A DNA stretch of 12,314 nt from Rhodocyclaceae bacterium (GTDB lineage: Bacteria; Pseudomonadota; Gammaproteobacteria; Burkholderiales; Rhodocyclaceae): contig JAEUNN010000450.1 of assembly GCA_016791085.1 (NCBI GenBank), forward strand, positions 1 to 12,314. The letters are read 5' to 3'. The stretch's first letter is position 1; every line of letters starts with the position of its first letter. A program made the translations under genes and the position numbers. This document shows positions 1-6,263 of the stretch, in pieces. The notes below the pieces were generated by a model. That model was not told the origin of the DNA, did not search any database, and saw only the letters and a program-made list of their open reading frames with translations.

Positions 1-810
1 GCGGTCGTGATACTGAGCCCCAATCTGGCCAACATGCTGGCGCCGCTCTGGTGCGGCATACCGCGGCGCGTGGCGGTGCTGGCGGACCGCCGCCGCGGCG
101 TCGCGCGCCTGGCCTGGCCGCTGTTGAGCCACGGCGAAGCACACCGGACCGGGCAATTGTTCCGCAGCACCGCCTTGCGCGCGCTGGCCGGGCTGGGCTT
201 GGACGTCGATGACGCATGTCTGGCCCTCAACAACGAAGCGCCGCGCAGCCCGGCGGCCGACGCGCGGGCGGCCGAATTGCTCGGCGCCGTGCGCGGCCCG
301 TTGGTCGGGCTGGGGCTGGGCGCCGGCAATCGCATGAAAGCACTGGGGCCGCAGCAACTGAGCGAACTGGCCGGGTTCATCCTGTCCGCCACGCCGGCCA
401 CGCTGGTGCTGGTGGGCACCGGGGCCGACCGCGACGCCGCAACCCTGCTCATGCAAAATCTTCCGCCCGGGCGCGCACTCGACACTACCGGACGTCTGGA
501 ACTGGACCAACTGCCCGCCTTGCTCGCCGCGCTGGACTGTTACGTGGGAGTGGATTCCGGTGCCACCTATCTGGCCGATGCGGCCGGCGTGCCGGTGGTC
601 GATTTCATGGGGCCGGCCGATGCGGACGACCAGCGCCCGCTGGGAGCGCGGGCCATCGTGGTGCGCAGCGCGGAACCCTGCGCCCCCTGCTCGCACAGTT
701 TCGACGCTCCTTACCATTGCCGGCTGGGCACGCTGGCCTGCATGAAACATGCGCCGCTACGCGTGCTGGCCGATCAGGTCGCCGCGATTCTGGCCGCCGG
801 CGCGCGCTGA
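1..810 (+). CDS. Glycosyltransferase family 9 (heptosyltransferase-like), 5' end missing
   Basis: This is the C-terminal part of a GT9 enzyme, the family that adds ADP-heptose or related sugars to lipopolysaccharide core at the inner face of the cytoplasmic membrane. The frame is open from base 1, and the GTG at 7 lies inside the fold (AVVILSPNLANMLAPLW), so the true start is upstream of the window. The visible part ends the N-terminal Rossmann lobe and includes the whole C-terminal lobe. That lobe has a GLGLGAGNRMKALG stretch, where the family has its glycine-rich donor-site loop, a VLVGTGAD strand, and the family hallmark VGVDSGATYLADAAGVPVVDFMGPAD (usually VDTGPMHLAAALGVPVVALFG). A cysteine cluster follows (codons at 679, 688, 718 and 739), a spacing seen in many GT9 proteins. 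The acceptor sugar cannot be told. The gene converges on the next one, with 22 bases between stop codons and no clear terminator. Confidence 0.85.
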   Translation, partial: AVVILSPNLANMLAPLWCGIPRRVAVLADRRRGVARLAWPLLSHGEAHRTGQLFRSTALRALAGLGLDVDDACLALNNEAPRSPAADARAAELLGAVRGPLVGLGLGAGNRMKALGPQQLSELAGFILSATPATLVLVGTGADRDAATLLMQNLPPGRALDTTGRLELDQLPALLAALDCYVGVDSGATYLADAAGVPVVDFMGPADADDQRPLGARAIVVRSAEPCAPCSHSFDAPYHCRLGTLACMKHAPLRVLADQVAAILAAGAR

Positions 811-832
811 CCGGCCGGCCGCGCGTACGCCT

Positions 833-1246
833 TCAAGCGCCGCTGCCGGTATCGCGCACCTCCCCGTCCAGATAGAACCACCGCCCGTGTTCGCGTACGA
901 ACCGGCTCGTTTCGTGCAGGCGCGCGGCGCGCCCGGAAATTTTGTAGCGGGCGACAAATTCCACGCTGGCGTGGTCGGGGTCATGCACCTGTTGCCCCAG
1001 CACGCTAAGACCCAGCCATTTGGGCTGCGATGTCGTCACCAGGTCCAGTTCCGCCGGCCGCGTGGTTGGGTGCCAGGTCGCCAGCAAATAAGCCTGCGCC
1101 GCACGCACATAGGCCGTGTAGCGGCTTTTCATGAGCGTGACGGCATCCGGTGCCGCGCCACCGCCGTCTATAAAGCGGCCGCAACACCTGGCGTAATCGA
1201 TGCCGCTGCCGCAGGGGCAGATTTGCTCCGGTGTCTTTTTTCGCAT
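833..1246 (-). CDS. ychJ: YchJ-family (UPF0225) protein with N-terminal SEC-C-type cysteine motif
   Basis: This 137-residue protein belongs to the YchJ family, a small cytosolic group of unknown biochemical role. The N-terminus has the metal-binding pattern CPCGSG (C10, C12) followed by YARCC (C21, C22), as in SEC-C motifs. The NTF2-like core has the typical LMKSRYTAYVRA, TWHP and WLGLSVL segments and ends SRFVREHGRWFYLDG. From memory, E. coli YchJ carries a second SEC-C motif (CPCGSGKKFKKCC) at its C-terminus. This protein stops right after the FYLDGEVRDTG strand and lacks it. The ATG at 1246 lies 21 bases after the stop of the upstream HTH-PBP regulator on the same strand, so co-transcription is likely. 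No strong Shine-Dalgarno is visible. The link to oxyanion regulation is positional only. Confidence 0.88.
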   Translation of the reverse strand: MRKKTPEQICPCGSGIDYARCCGRFIDGGGAAPDAVTLMKSRYTAYVRAAQAYLLATWHPTTRPAELDLVTTSQPKWLGLSVLGQQVHDPDHASVEFVARYKISGRAARLHETSRFVREHGRWFYLDGEVRDTGSGA

Positions 1247-1267
1247 GTCTGCCGAATTTTCCGGCCC

Positions 1268-2338
1268 CTACCAGGGCAGGCCTTGTTCCAGCGGCAGGAC
1301 TTGGCCGCTCTGCCAGGGCGCATAGCCGGGCAGGCCGGCCAGCAGGGCGGCAAAATTTTCGCCGGCCAGGTATTGGCACAAGTCGCGCACCGGCCGCGCT
1401 TCGATCATTTCGAGCGGACACAGCAAAAAGTAGCGCTCGCGCGCCAGAAACACGAAATCCAGCCCCATTTCGACGGCCGCCGCGCGTATGCCCAGTCCGG
1501 CGTCGGCGCTGCCGCAGGCCACCGCGGCGGCAACCGCAAGATGCGTGGATTCTTCCACGCGATAGCCGCGTATGCGTCCCGGTACGATGCGCTCGCGCGC
1601 CAGCAACTGGTCGAACAACAGGCGCGTGCCGGTACCGCGTGCGCGATTCACGAAGCGCGCGTCACGCGCAGCCAGATCGGCGATGCCGCTCAGGCGCAGA
1701 GGATTGCCGCGCGCCACCAGCAGCCCCTGCTGGCGGGTCGCGACGCCGATCAGGCGCTGGCGGCGCGGCTTGAGCCAGCGCCGGTAACCGATATGCACCA
1801 GGCTGCCGCGGCCGGCGTCTTCCGGTACGTGAAATCCCGCCAGATCGCACTCGCCGCGGGCGAGCGCCTCCAGCGATGCGGAACTGCCCACGAATTTGAG
1901 TCCTAGCTGTATGCCCAGGCGCTCGGCCCCCTGTTCGCGCAGCCGTGCCAGCGCCAGGTCGTGGCTGGCCTGCAGGCGCAACAGCGCGATACTGGCGGCG
2001 GCGCGATTGAGTTCGGCTTCCAGTTCCGCCGCGATATTGTCGAGATTCGGCGCCATGCGCGCCAGGGCGCGGCTCTGCGCATCGAGCAGCTTGCCGGCGA
2101 ATTCGGTCAGGCTCACGCCGCGGCCTTTGGCGCGCAACACGACCGGACGCCCCAGGGCCTGTTCCCAGTCGCGCAGGCGGCCCCACAGATGGCGGTAAGA
2201 ACAATCCAGTTCTTCCGCCGTTGCGGCTATGGAGCCGCTGCGGCGTATCGATTCGAGCACCTCGAACAGGTCGGCGCCCACGCTCACCGCCCGGTTACCG
2301 GGCGGTGACCAGGCGAAAGACAGGTCTAGCTGCAACAC
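1268..2338 (-). CDS. ModE-type HTH regulator fused to PBP-like sensor domain (regulator B)
   Basis: The predicted protein is a cytosolic transcription factor of about 356 residues. Its N-terminal winged HTH is of the ModE/LysR kind (FEVLESIRRSGSIAATAEELDCSYRHLWGRL, with SYRHLWGRL starting near residue 47). After a linker comes a periplasmic-binding-protein-like domain of the PF12727 type, with LQASHDLALARLRE, GECDLAGFHVP, VNRARGTGTRLLFD (about residues 230-243) and EESTHLAVAAAVACGSADAGLGIRAAA. The family usually senses molybdate, tungstate or a similar small ligand. The C-terminal Mop domains of classical ModE are absent. The frame stays open upstream to a GTG at 2404. I chose the GTG at 2338 because it lines up with the start of the paralogous regulator at 2690-3808 (VLQLDLSFAW against GRLTVNLACDW). 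A TTG at 2335 is an alternative, and no good ribosome site settles it. The gene sits between the molbindin and ychJ on the same strand. Confidence 0.85.
   Translation of the reverse strand: MLQLDLSFAWSPPGNRAVSVGADLFEVLESIRRSGSIAATAEELDCSYRHLWGRLRDWEQALGRPVVLRAKGRGVSLTEFAGKLLDAQSRALARMAPNLDNIAAELEAELNRAAASIALLRLQASHDLALARLREQGAERLGIQLGLKFVGSSASLEALARGECDLAGFHVPEDAGRGSLVHIGYRRWLKPRRQRLIGVATRQQGLLVARGNPLRLSGIADLAARDARFVNRARGTGTRLLFDQLLARERIVPGRIRGYRVEESTHLAVAAAVACGSADAGLGIRAAAVEMGLDFVFLARERYFLLCPLEMIEARPVRDLCQYLAGENFAALLAGLPGYAPWQSGQVLPLEQGLPW
2284..2308. repeat. Perfect 25-base palindrome inside the 5' end of regulator B
   Basis: Two 12-base arms, TCACCGCCCGGT at 2284-2295 and ACCGGGCGGTGA at 2297-2308, are exact reverse complements around a single T at 2296. 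On the minus strand the element begins about 30 bases into the regulator B reading frame and encodes roughly SPPGNRAVS, a stretch not conserved in the paralogous regulator. It could be a DNA operator for autoregulation, a hairpin in the mRNA that tunes translation or stability, or chance in GC-rich DNA. Twelve perfect pairs around one unpaired base make chance less likely. Its sequence does not resemble the AT-rich inverted repeat in the tup spacer. Confidence 0.6.
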
Positions 2339-2461
2339 GCCTGCAAGCCTATAGCGGAAAGAAACCAAGGCCACCGCCCGGGGCGGCCGCGCCAGCCGTG
2401 CCACACAGCTTGTCGCGGCCGGACACCTGGCGGCACGGTCGCAGTTGCCGGTTCATGCGCT

Positions 2462-2671
2462 TCAGTCCTTGCCTATCATGACGCTGTGCGCCTTGATGAC
2501 CACATAGGCGTCATCGCCGGCCTTGAGGCCCATATGCGCGACCGACTGTTGCGTAATGATGGCCGCGACAGATTTGCCCGGCGCGATTTCCACGACCACT
2601 TCGGTATCGACCGCCCCCGGCGTGACGGACAGAACCTTACCCGACAAAACATTGCGCGCACTGATTTTCAT
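2462..2671 (-). CDS. mop: Stand-alone molbindin (Mop, single TOBE domain)
   Basis: This 69-residue protein consists of one complete Mop/TOBE domain, and nothing else: MKISARNVLSGKVLSVTPGAV, a middle VVVEIAPGKSVAAIITQQSVAHMGLKAGD, and the closing YVVIKAHSVMIGKD. Family members with this length assemble into hexamers in the cytoplasm and bind molybdate or tungstate at subunit interfaces, serving as oxyanion stores or buffers. The ATG at 2671 is supported by a good Shine-Dalgarno, AGGAG at 2680-2684 on the minus strand, 8 bases away. The gene starts 18 bases after the stop of regulator A and precedes regulator B on the same strand, so it probably shares their transcript. Because neither neighbouring regulator carries a Mop domain, this protein may take the place of the C-terminal half of ModE in trans. 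That is inference. Confidence 0.92.
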   Translation of the reverse strand: MKISARNVLSGKVLSVTPGAVDTEVVVEIAPGKSVAAIITQQSVAHMGLKAGDDAYVVIKAHSVMIGKD

Positions 2672-2689
2672 GGTGATGACTCCTGTGGT

Positions 2690-3808
2690 TCAAGCGATGA
2701 AATTGCCGCTGCCGGCAAACAGACCCGGCTCCGGCAACTGCAGCACGACATCGCGCAGAGCCCGGTAGCCGGAAATACCATCGATCAAGTCCTGCACGCG
2801 GGGGCTCGCCAGCAGTACGCGCAGAGCGAGGCCCGGTTCGGACTCCCAGGTGGCGGCCGCGGCGGCCAGAAAATAGCGGTCGTAGGCGAGCGTGATGAAA
2901 TCCAGACCGAACTGATCGGCCGCGGCGCGCAGGCCGAAGCCTGCCTGGGCCATACCGCTCGCCACCGTGGCGGCGACGGCGACGTGGGTAAATTCCTCCT
3001 CGTCGTAGCCGGCAATCCGGGCCGGGTCCAGGCCTTCGTCGCGCAGCAGGCCGTCGAACAACAGGCGCGTGCCCGAGCCGACCTGCCGATTGACGAATTT
3101 GAGCGGCCGCGTGACGAGGTCGCGCAGGCCGGCTACCGCCTGCGGGTTGCCCGCCGGCAGCATGAGCCCCTGTTCGCGCTGCATGATTTCCACGACGCGG
3201 TGATGCTGCCGCGACAGCACGCCGCGCAGCATTCCGCCCGCGTAATGCGCGAGGCGGCCTCCCGGCACGTGAAAGCCGGCAAATTCGCAATGGCCGTTGC
3301 CCAGTTCGCGCAGCGCCTCGGCACTGCCGCGGAACTGCACATTGAGTTGAAAGCCGTCGGCCACGCCGGCAAGTTCGCGCAGTTTCACGAGCACCAGATC
3401 GTGGCTGGCAGCCAGGGTCAAAACCGGCACTGCGCCCGGCGCGAGCGCTTGCAACAGGCGCGTCAATTCCGACGACAAGGCGGCCAGGCGCGGGGCAAGT
3501 TCCTGCGCCACGCGGCGTTCGGCCTCCAGGACGCGCTCGGCAAATGGCGTAAGGCGCGCGCCGCGACCTTTCTCGAGGTGGGCCAGCGGCGCCCCGAGCA
3601 GTTCGCTCCACTCCTGCAAACGTCCCCACAGGTGCCGGTAGCTCACCCCCATGCGCCGCGCAGCGCCCTGCAGCGAGCCGGTTTCGGCCAGGGCCGTCAG
3701 CGCCGCGAACATGCGCGCGTCGGCATGGCGCCCCTCGCCATCCGCGATGCGCCAGTCGCAGGCCAGATTGACCGTGAGCCGGCCGGCAATATATGTATTC
3801 GATTGCAT
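2690..3808 (-). CDS. ModE-type HTH regulator fused to PBP-like sensor domain (regulator A)
   Basis: This 372-residue cytosolic transcription factor is a paralogue of regulator B. The ModE/LysR-like winged HTH spans about residues 30-95 (MFAALTALAETGSLQGAARRMGVSYRHLWGRL). The PBP-like domain spans about 125-345, with TLAASHDLVLVKLRE, HCEFAGFHVPGG, VNRQVGSGTRLLFD (239-252) and EEFTHVAVAATVASGMAQAGFGLRAAA. The GSGTRLLFD loop resembles the SGTH loop of tungstate-binding TupA, which fits an oxyanion-like ligand, though the ligand is not proven. There are no membrane segments and no Mop domain. The ATG at 3808 sits at the edge of the AT-rich divergent spacer. No clear Shine-Dalgarno is visible, and the protein starts about eight residues before the region conserved with its paralogue. 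It is the first gene of a probable operon with mop, regulator B and ychJ, and is transcribed away from tupBCA, which it most likely controls. Confidence 0.9.
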   Translation of the reverse strand: MQSNTYIAGRLTVNLACDWRIADGEGRHADARMFAALTALAETGSLQGAARRMGVSYRHLWGRLQEWSELLGAPLAHLEKGRGARLTPFAERVLEAERRVAQELAPRLAALSSELTRLLQALAPGAVPVLTLAASHDLVLVKLRELAGVADGFQLNVQFRGSAEALRELGNGHCEFAGFHVPGGRLAHYAGGMLRGVLSRQHHRVVEIMQREQGLMLPAGNPQAVAGLRDLVTRPLKFVNRQVGSGTRLLFDGLLRDEGLDPARIAGYDEEEFTHVAVAATVASGMAQAGFGLRAAADQFGLDFITLAYDRYFLAAAAATWESEPGLALRVLLASPRVQDLIDGISGYRALRDVVLQLPEPGLFAGSGNFIA

Positions 3809-3811
3809 ATT

Positions 3812-3834
3812 TAATAGAAGTCCGATTTCTATTA
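3812..3834. promoter_or_regulatory. Candidate operator: inverted repeat in the tup divergent spacer
   Basis: The arms TAATAGAA (3812-3819) and TTCTATTA (3827-3834) are exact reverse complements separated by seven bases (GTCCGAT). The element lies in an AT-rich island (about 3788-3837) within otherwise GC-rich DNA, between regulator A and tupB. Its arm length, spacing and AT-rich character recall ModE-type boxes, though the bases are not the E. coli ModE consensus. It overlaps candidate -10 elements on both strands, so a protein bound here could repress both directions at once. The likely binder is regulator A or B. Confidence 0.6.
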
Positions 3835-3835
3835 T
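3830..3835 (+). promoter_or_regulatory. tupB: Candidate -10 element for tupBCA
   Basis: TATTAT matches the sigma-70 -10 consensus at five of six positions and sits in the right arm of the inverted repeat. No good -35 hexamer lies 16-18 bases upstream. A TTGCAT at 3803-3808 is 21 bases away, which is too far for a standard promoter. An activator or an atypical promoter may therefore be needed. The leader to the tupB ATG would be about 55 bases. Confidence 0.35.
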
Positions 3836-3837
3836 CT
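3832..3837 (-). promoter_or_regulatory. Candidate -10 element for regulator A operon
   Basis: Read on the minus strand this is GATAAT, five of six matches to the -10 consensus. The only hexamer near -35 is TTACGG, a poor match, 18 bases upstream. Transcription would start near 3825, giving a leader of less than 20 bases before the ATG at 3808, consistent with the missing Shine-Dalgarno. Confidence 0.35.
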
Positions 3838-3894
3838 TACGCGATTCGAGCCACCCGTAAGCGACTTCGCGTCACGACCGATTCCCGAAACGCC

Positions 3895-4599
3895 ATGCAG
3901 GAAATTTCCCAGGCCATTGCCGCCGCCGCCGCACTGGTAGGCAGCGGCGACAGCAAGCTGGTGGCCATCATGTTGCTGAGCCTGCGCGTAAGCCTGTGCG
4001 CCGTCCTGCTGTCGGCACTGATCGGTTTGCCGCTCGGCGCGGCGCTCGCCATCGGGCGCTTCGCCGGCCGCCAGACCTTGACGGTCATACTCAATGCGTT
4101 CATGGGCTTGCCGCCGGTGGTGGTGGGGCTGTTCGTCTATCTGATGCTGTCGCGCGCCGGGCCGCTGGGACAATTCGGACTGTTGTTCACCCCCACCGCC
4201 ATGGTGATTGCACAGGTCGTGCTGATCACCCCCATCATCGCCGCGCTGGCGCGCCAGATCGTCGCCGACGCCTGGCAGGATTACGCGGAACAGCTCAAAT
4301 CGCTGGGCGCCGGCTTCACCCAGTCGGTGCGCACGCTCATCTGGGACACGCGCTTTTCGCTCCTTACCGTGCTGCTGGCAGGATTTGGCCGCGCGGTCGC
4401 AGAAGTCGGCGCGGTCATGATCGTGGGCGGCAATATCGACGGCGTCACGCGTGTCATGACCACCGCCATCGCGCTCGAAACCAGCCGGGGCGACCTGCCG
4501 CTCGCGCTCGCGCTGGGCCTCATCCTGATCGCGCTGGTGTTGCTGCTGAACACCTGCGCCCACCTGATACGCCAAACCGCACAACGACGTTATGGCTGA
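3895..4599 (+). CDS. tupB: Tungstate ABC transporter permease TupB
   Basis: This 234-residue inner-membrane protein is the channel subunit of a TupABC-type oxyanion importer. Hydrophobic spans are visible at about residues 22-55, 62-86, 100-120, 155-180 and 200-224. The cytoplasmic EAA loop that docks on the ATPase is seen as YAEQLKSLGAGFTQSVRTLIWDTR (130-153), followed by LLAGFGRAVAEVGAVMIVGGN, typical of the tungstate/molybdate permease group. The reading frame is open from 3793, but the ATG at 3895 is preferred because the translated spacer upstream is unlike the family and the length then fits. No clear Shine-Dalgarno precedes it. The stop overlaps the tupC start by eight bases, implying translational coupling. 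The tungstate assignment rests mainly on tupA. Confidence 0.9.
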   Translation: MQEISQAIAAAAALVGSGDSKLVAIMLLSLRVSLCAVLLSALIGLPLGAALAIGRFAGRQTLTVILNAFMGLPPVVVGLFVYLMLSRAGPLGQFGLLFTPTAMVIAQVVLITPIIAALARQIVADAWQDYAEQLKSLGAGFTQSVRTLIWDTRFSLLTVLLAGFGRAVAEVGAVMIVGGNIDGVTRVMTTAIALETSRGDLPLALALGLILIALVLLLNTCAHLIRQTAQRRYG

Positions 4600-5314
4600 A
4601 CCGCGCCGACTGCTGCCGCTGGAAATTTCCGAGCTTTCGTTCCGCATCAATGGCCGCACGCTCATAGACCGCGTGAGCCTCACGATACGGCCCGGCACGC
4701 GCACCGTCATCCTGGGCCCCAACGGGGCCGGCAAAAGCGTGCTCATGCGGCTTGCCCACGGTTTGCTCGATCCGTCCGCCGGGCGCATACGCTGGAACGT
4801 GCCGGAGCCGCGCCCGCGCGAACAGGCCATGGTGTTTCAGCGCCCCGTCATGTTGCGCCGCTCGGCGCGCGCCAATATCGAATACGCCCTGAAGCTCGCA
4901 GGCGTGCCGGGGCGGGAGCGCGCCGACCGCGCCGCCGCGGCGCTGGCGCGAGTAGGCCTGGAAAGAATCGCGCGCAGCCCGGCGCGCGTGCTGTCCGGCG
5001 GCGAACAGCAACGCCTGGCGCTGGCACGCGCCTGGGCGCTGGACCCGCAGGTGATGTTTCTGGACGAGCCTACCGCCAGCCTGGACCCGGGCGCCGCACG
5101 CGAGGTCGAGGACATCATCCAGGCCATACACGAAACCGGCACCAAAATCGTCATGAGCACCCACAACCTGGGCCAGGCTCGGCGCCTGGCCGACGACATC
5201 CTGTACCTGCAGGCCGGCCGCATCGAAGAGAGCGCCACGGCCGCCGAGTTTTTCCGCCAACCGCGCACGGCGCACGCCACCGCTTTCATCCAGGGGGAAT
5301 TGCCATGGCATTGA
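4592..5314 (+). CDS. tupC: Tungstate ABC transporter ATP-binding protein TupC
   Basis: This 240-residue ABC ATPase powers the importer from the cytoplasmic side. All catalytic motifs are intact: Walker A GPNGAGKS (42-49), Q-loop Q83 in MVFQRPVMLRRSARANIEYAL, signature LSGGEQQRLALARA (134-147), Walker B VMFLDEP (154-160) with catalytic E159, D-loop SLD (163-165) and H-loop H191 in MSTHNLGQA. There is no C-terminal TOBE domain, unlike ModC, and the length is normal for the tungstate group. The ATG at 4592 overlaps the tupB stop region and has no Shine-Dalgarno of its own, so translation is probably coupled. The stop overlaps the tupA start by ten bases. Confidence 0.93.
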   Translation: MAEPRRLLPLEISELSFRINGRTLIDRVSLTIRPGTRTVILGPNGAGKSVLMRLAHGLLDPSAGRIRWNVPEPRPREQAMVFQRPVMLRRSARANIEYALKLAGVPGRERADRAAAALARVGLERIARSPARVLSGGEQQRLALARAWALDPQVMFLDEPTASLDPGAAREVEDIIQAIHETGTKIVMSTHNLGQARRLADDILYLQAGRIEESATAAEFFRQPRTAHATAFIQGELPWH

Positions 5315-6141
5315 GCCGCTCGTTCGGCCGCCGCGCAATGCTCGCGTTGGTCGCAGCCTGCACGCTGGTCGCATGCGTGCGTGCCGAAGACCCATACATC
5401 ACGGTCGCCTCGACCACCTCCACCGAACAGTCCGGCCTGTTCGGTCACTTGCTGCCGCAATTCAGCAAAGCGAGCGGCATTCAAGTGCGCGTGGTGGCCC
5501 TGGGCACCGGCCAGGCGCTCGATCTGGCGCGGCGCGGCGACGCCGACGTGGTATTCGTGCACGACCCGGCCGCGGAACAGAAATTTCTCGATGAAGGGCA
5601 TGGCGTGCAGCGCCACGATGTCATGTACAACGATTTCGTGTTGATCGGCCCCAAGGACGATGCGGCGAAAGTGGCCGGCAGCAAGGACATCCTTGAGGCC
5701 CTGCGCAAGATCCGGGATGCCCAGGCGGCGTTCGTGTCGCGCGGCGACAAGAGCGGCACGCACGCGGCCGAATTGCGCTACTGGAATGCCGCCGGCGTAG
5801 ACCTCGACGCCGCCAGAGGCCCCTGGTACCGCGACACCGGCTCGGGCATGGGGCCGGCGCTCAATACCGCCGCGTCGATGAATGCCTACGTGCTGGCCGA
5901 CCGCGCCACCTGGCTGTCGTTCAAGAACCGGCGCGCGCTGCAGATCGTAGTCGAGGGCGACAAGCGCCTGTTCAACCAGTACGGCGTAATGCTGGTGAAT
6001 CCGGCCAAACACCCGCAGGTCAAACAACAAGCCGGGCAGAAATTCTTGGACTGGGTCATGTCCACGGCGGGGCAGCAGGCCATCGCCGGCTACAGGATAG
6101 ACGGCCAGCAACTGTTCTTTCCTAACGCCACAAAACCCTGA
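5305..6141 (+). CDS. tupA: Tungstate-binding protein TupA
   Basis: This 278-residue extracytoplasmic substrate-binding protein delivers tungstate to TupBC. It carries the blocks typical of TupA: STTSTEQSGL (36-45; the family oxyanion motif is usually TTTS), VRVVALGTGQALDLARRGDADVVFVH, VMYNDFVLIGPKDD, FVSRGDKSGTH (143-153), WYRDTGSGMG and the C-terminal VVEGDKRLFNQYGVMLVNPAKHP. The SGTH loop and the serine/threonine motif supply ligands to the oxyanion in known TupA proteins. The N-terminus is a signal peptide with two readings: a lipobox LVAC ending at C24, or signal peptidase I cleavage after VRA at 25-27. The start is fixed by GGGGGA at 5293-5298, six bases before the ATG. Tungstate is preferred over molybdate because of the close resemblance to TupA, not ModA. 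Affinity cannot be read from sequence. Confidence 0.94.
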   Translation: MALSRSFGRRAMLALVAACTLVACVRAEDPYITVASTTSTEQSGLFGHLLPQFSKASGIQVRVVALGTGQALDLARRGDADVVFVHDPAAEQKFLDEGHGVQRHDVMYNDFVLIGPKDDAAKVAGSKDILEALRKIRDAQAAFVSRGDKSGTHAAELRYWNAAGVDLDAARGPWYRDTGSGMGPALNTAASMNAYVLADRATWLSFKNRRALQIVVEGDKRLFNQYGVMLVNPAKHPQVKQQAGQKFLDWVMSTAGQQAIAGYRIDGQQLFFPNATKP

Positions 6142-6263
6142 ACGCCGTGCAGCGTGCCCGCAGGCGGCCATGGCCCAGGCTGCTCGGGCCCGCTGGAAAG
6201 CGGCGTCCGGCCGCCTCGCGCGGCGCTATGATCGCGTTCCCCTTTGCACTCGCCCGCCAAGGC

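Noticed and set aside
811..832. Bidirectional terminator between the GT9 gene and ychJ
   Set aside because: The GC-rich 22 bases can form only short stems and lack T runs on either side.
749..1906. Plus-strand open frame (385 codons) opposite ychJ and regulator B
   Set aside because: No motifs. It overlaps the GT9 end and two recognisable minus-strand genes.
2486..3814. Long plus-strand open frame (442 codons) opposite regulator A and mop
   Set aside because: Composition is that of an antisense shadow, with many H, Q, R and A residues and no family motifs, while both minus-strand genes are clearly recognisable.
5305..6141. ModA molybdate- or phosphate-binding protein instead of TupA
   Set aside because: The STTST motif, VMYNDFVLIGPKDD and SGTH blocks and the VNPAKHP ending match TupA much better than ModA or PstS.
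4837..6171. Long minus-strand open frame (444 codons) opposite tupC and tupA
   Set aside because: It runs across two well-supported genes and has no motif or ribosome site.
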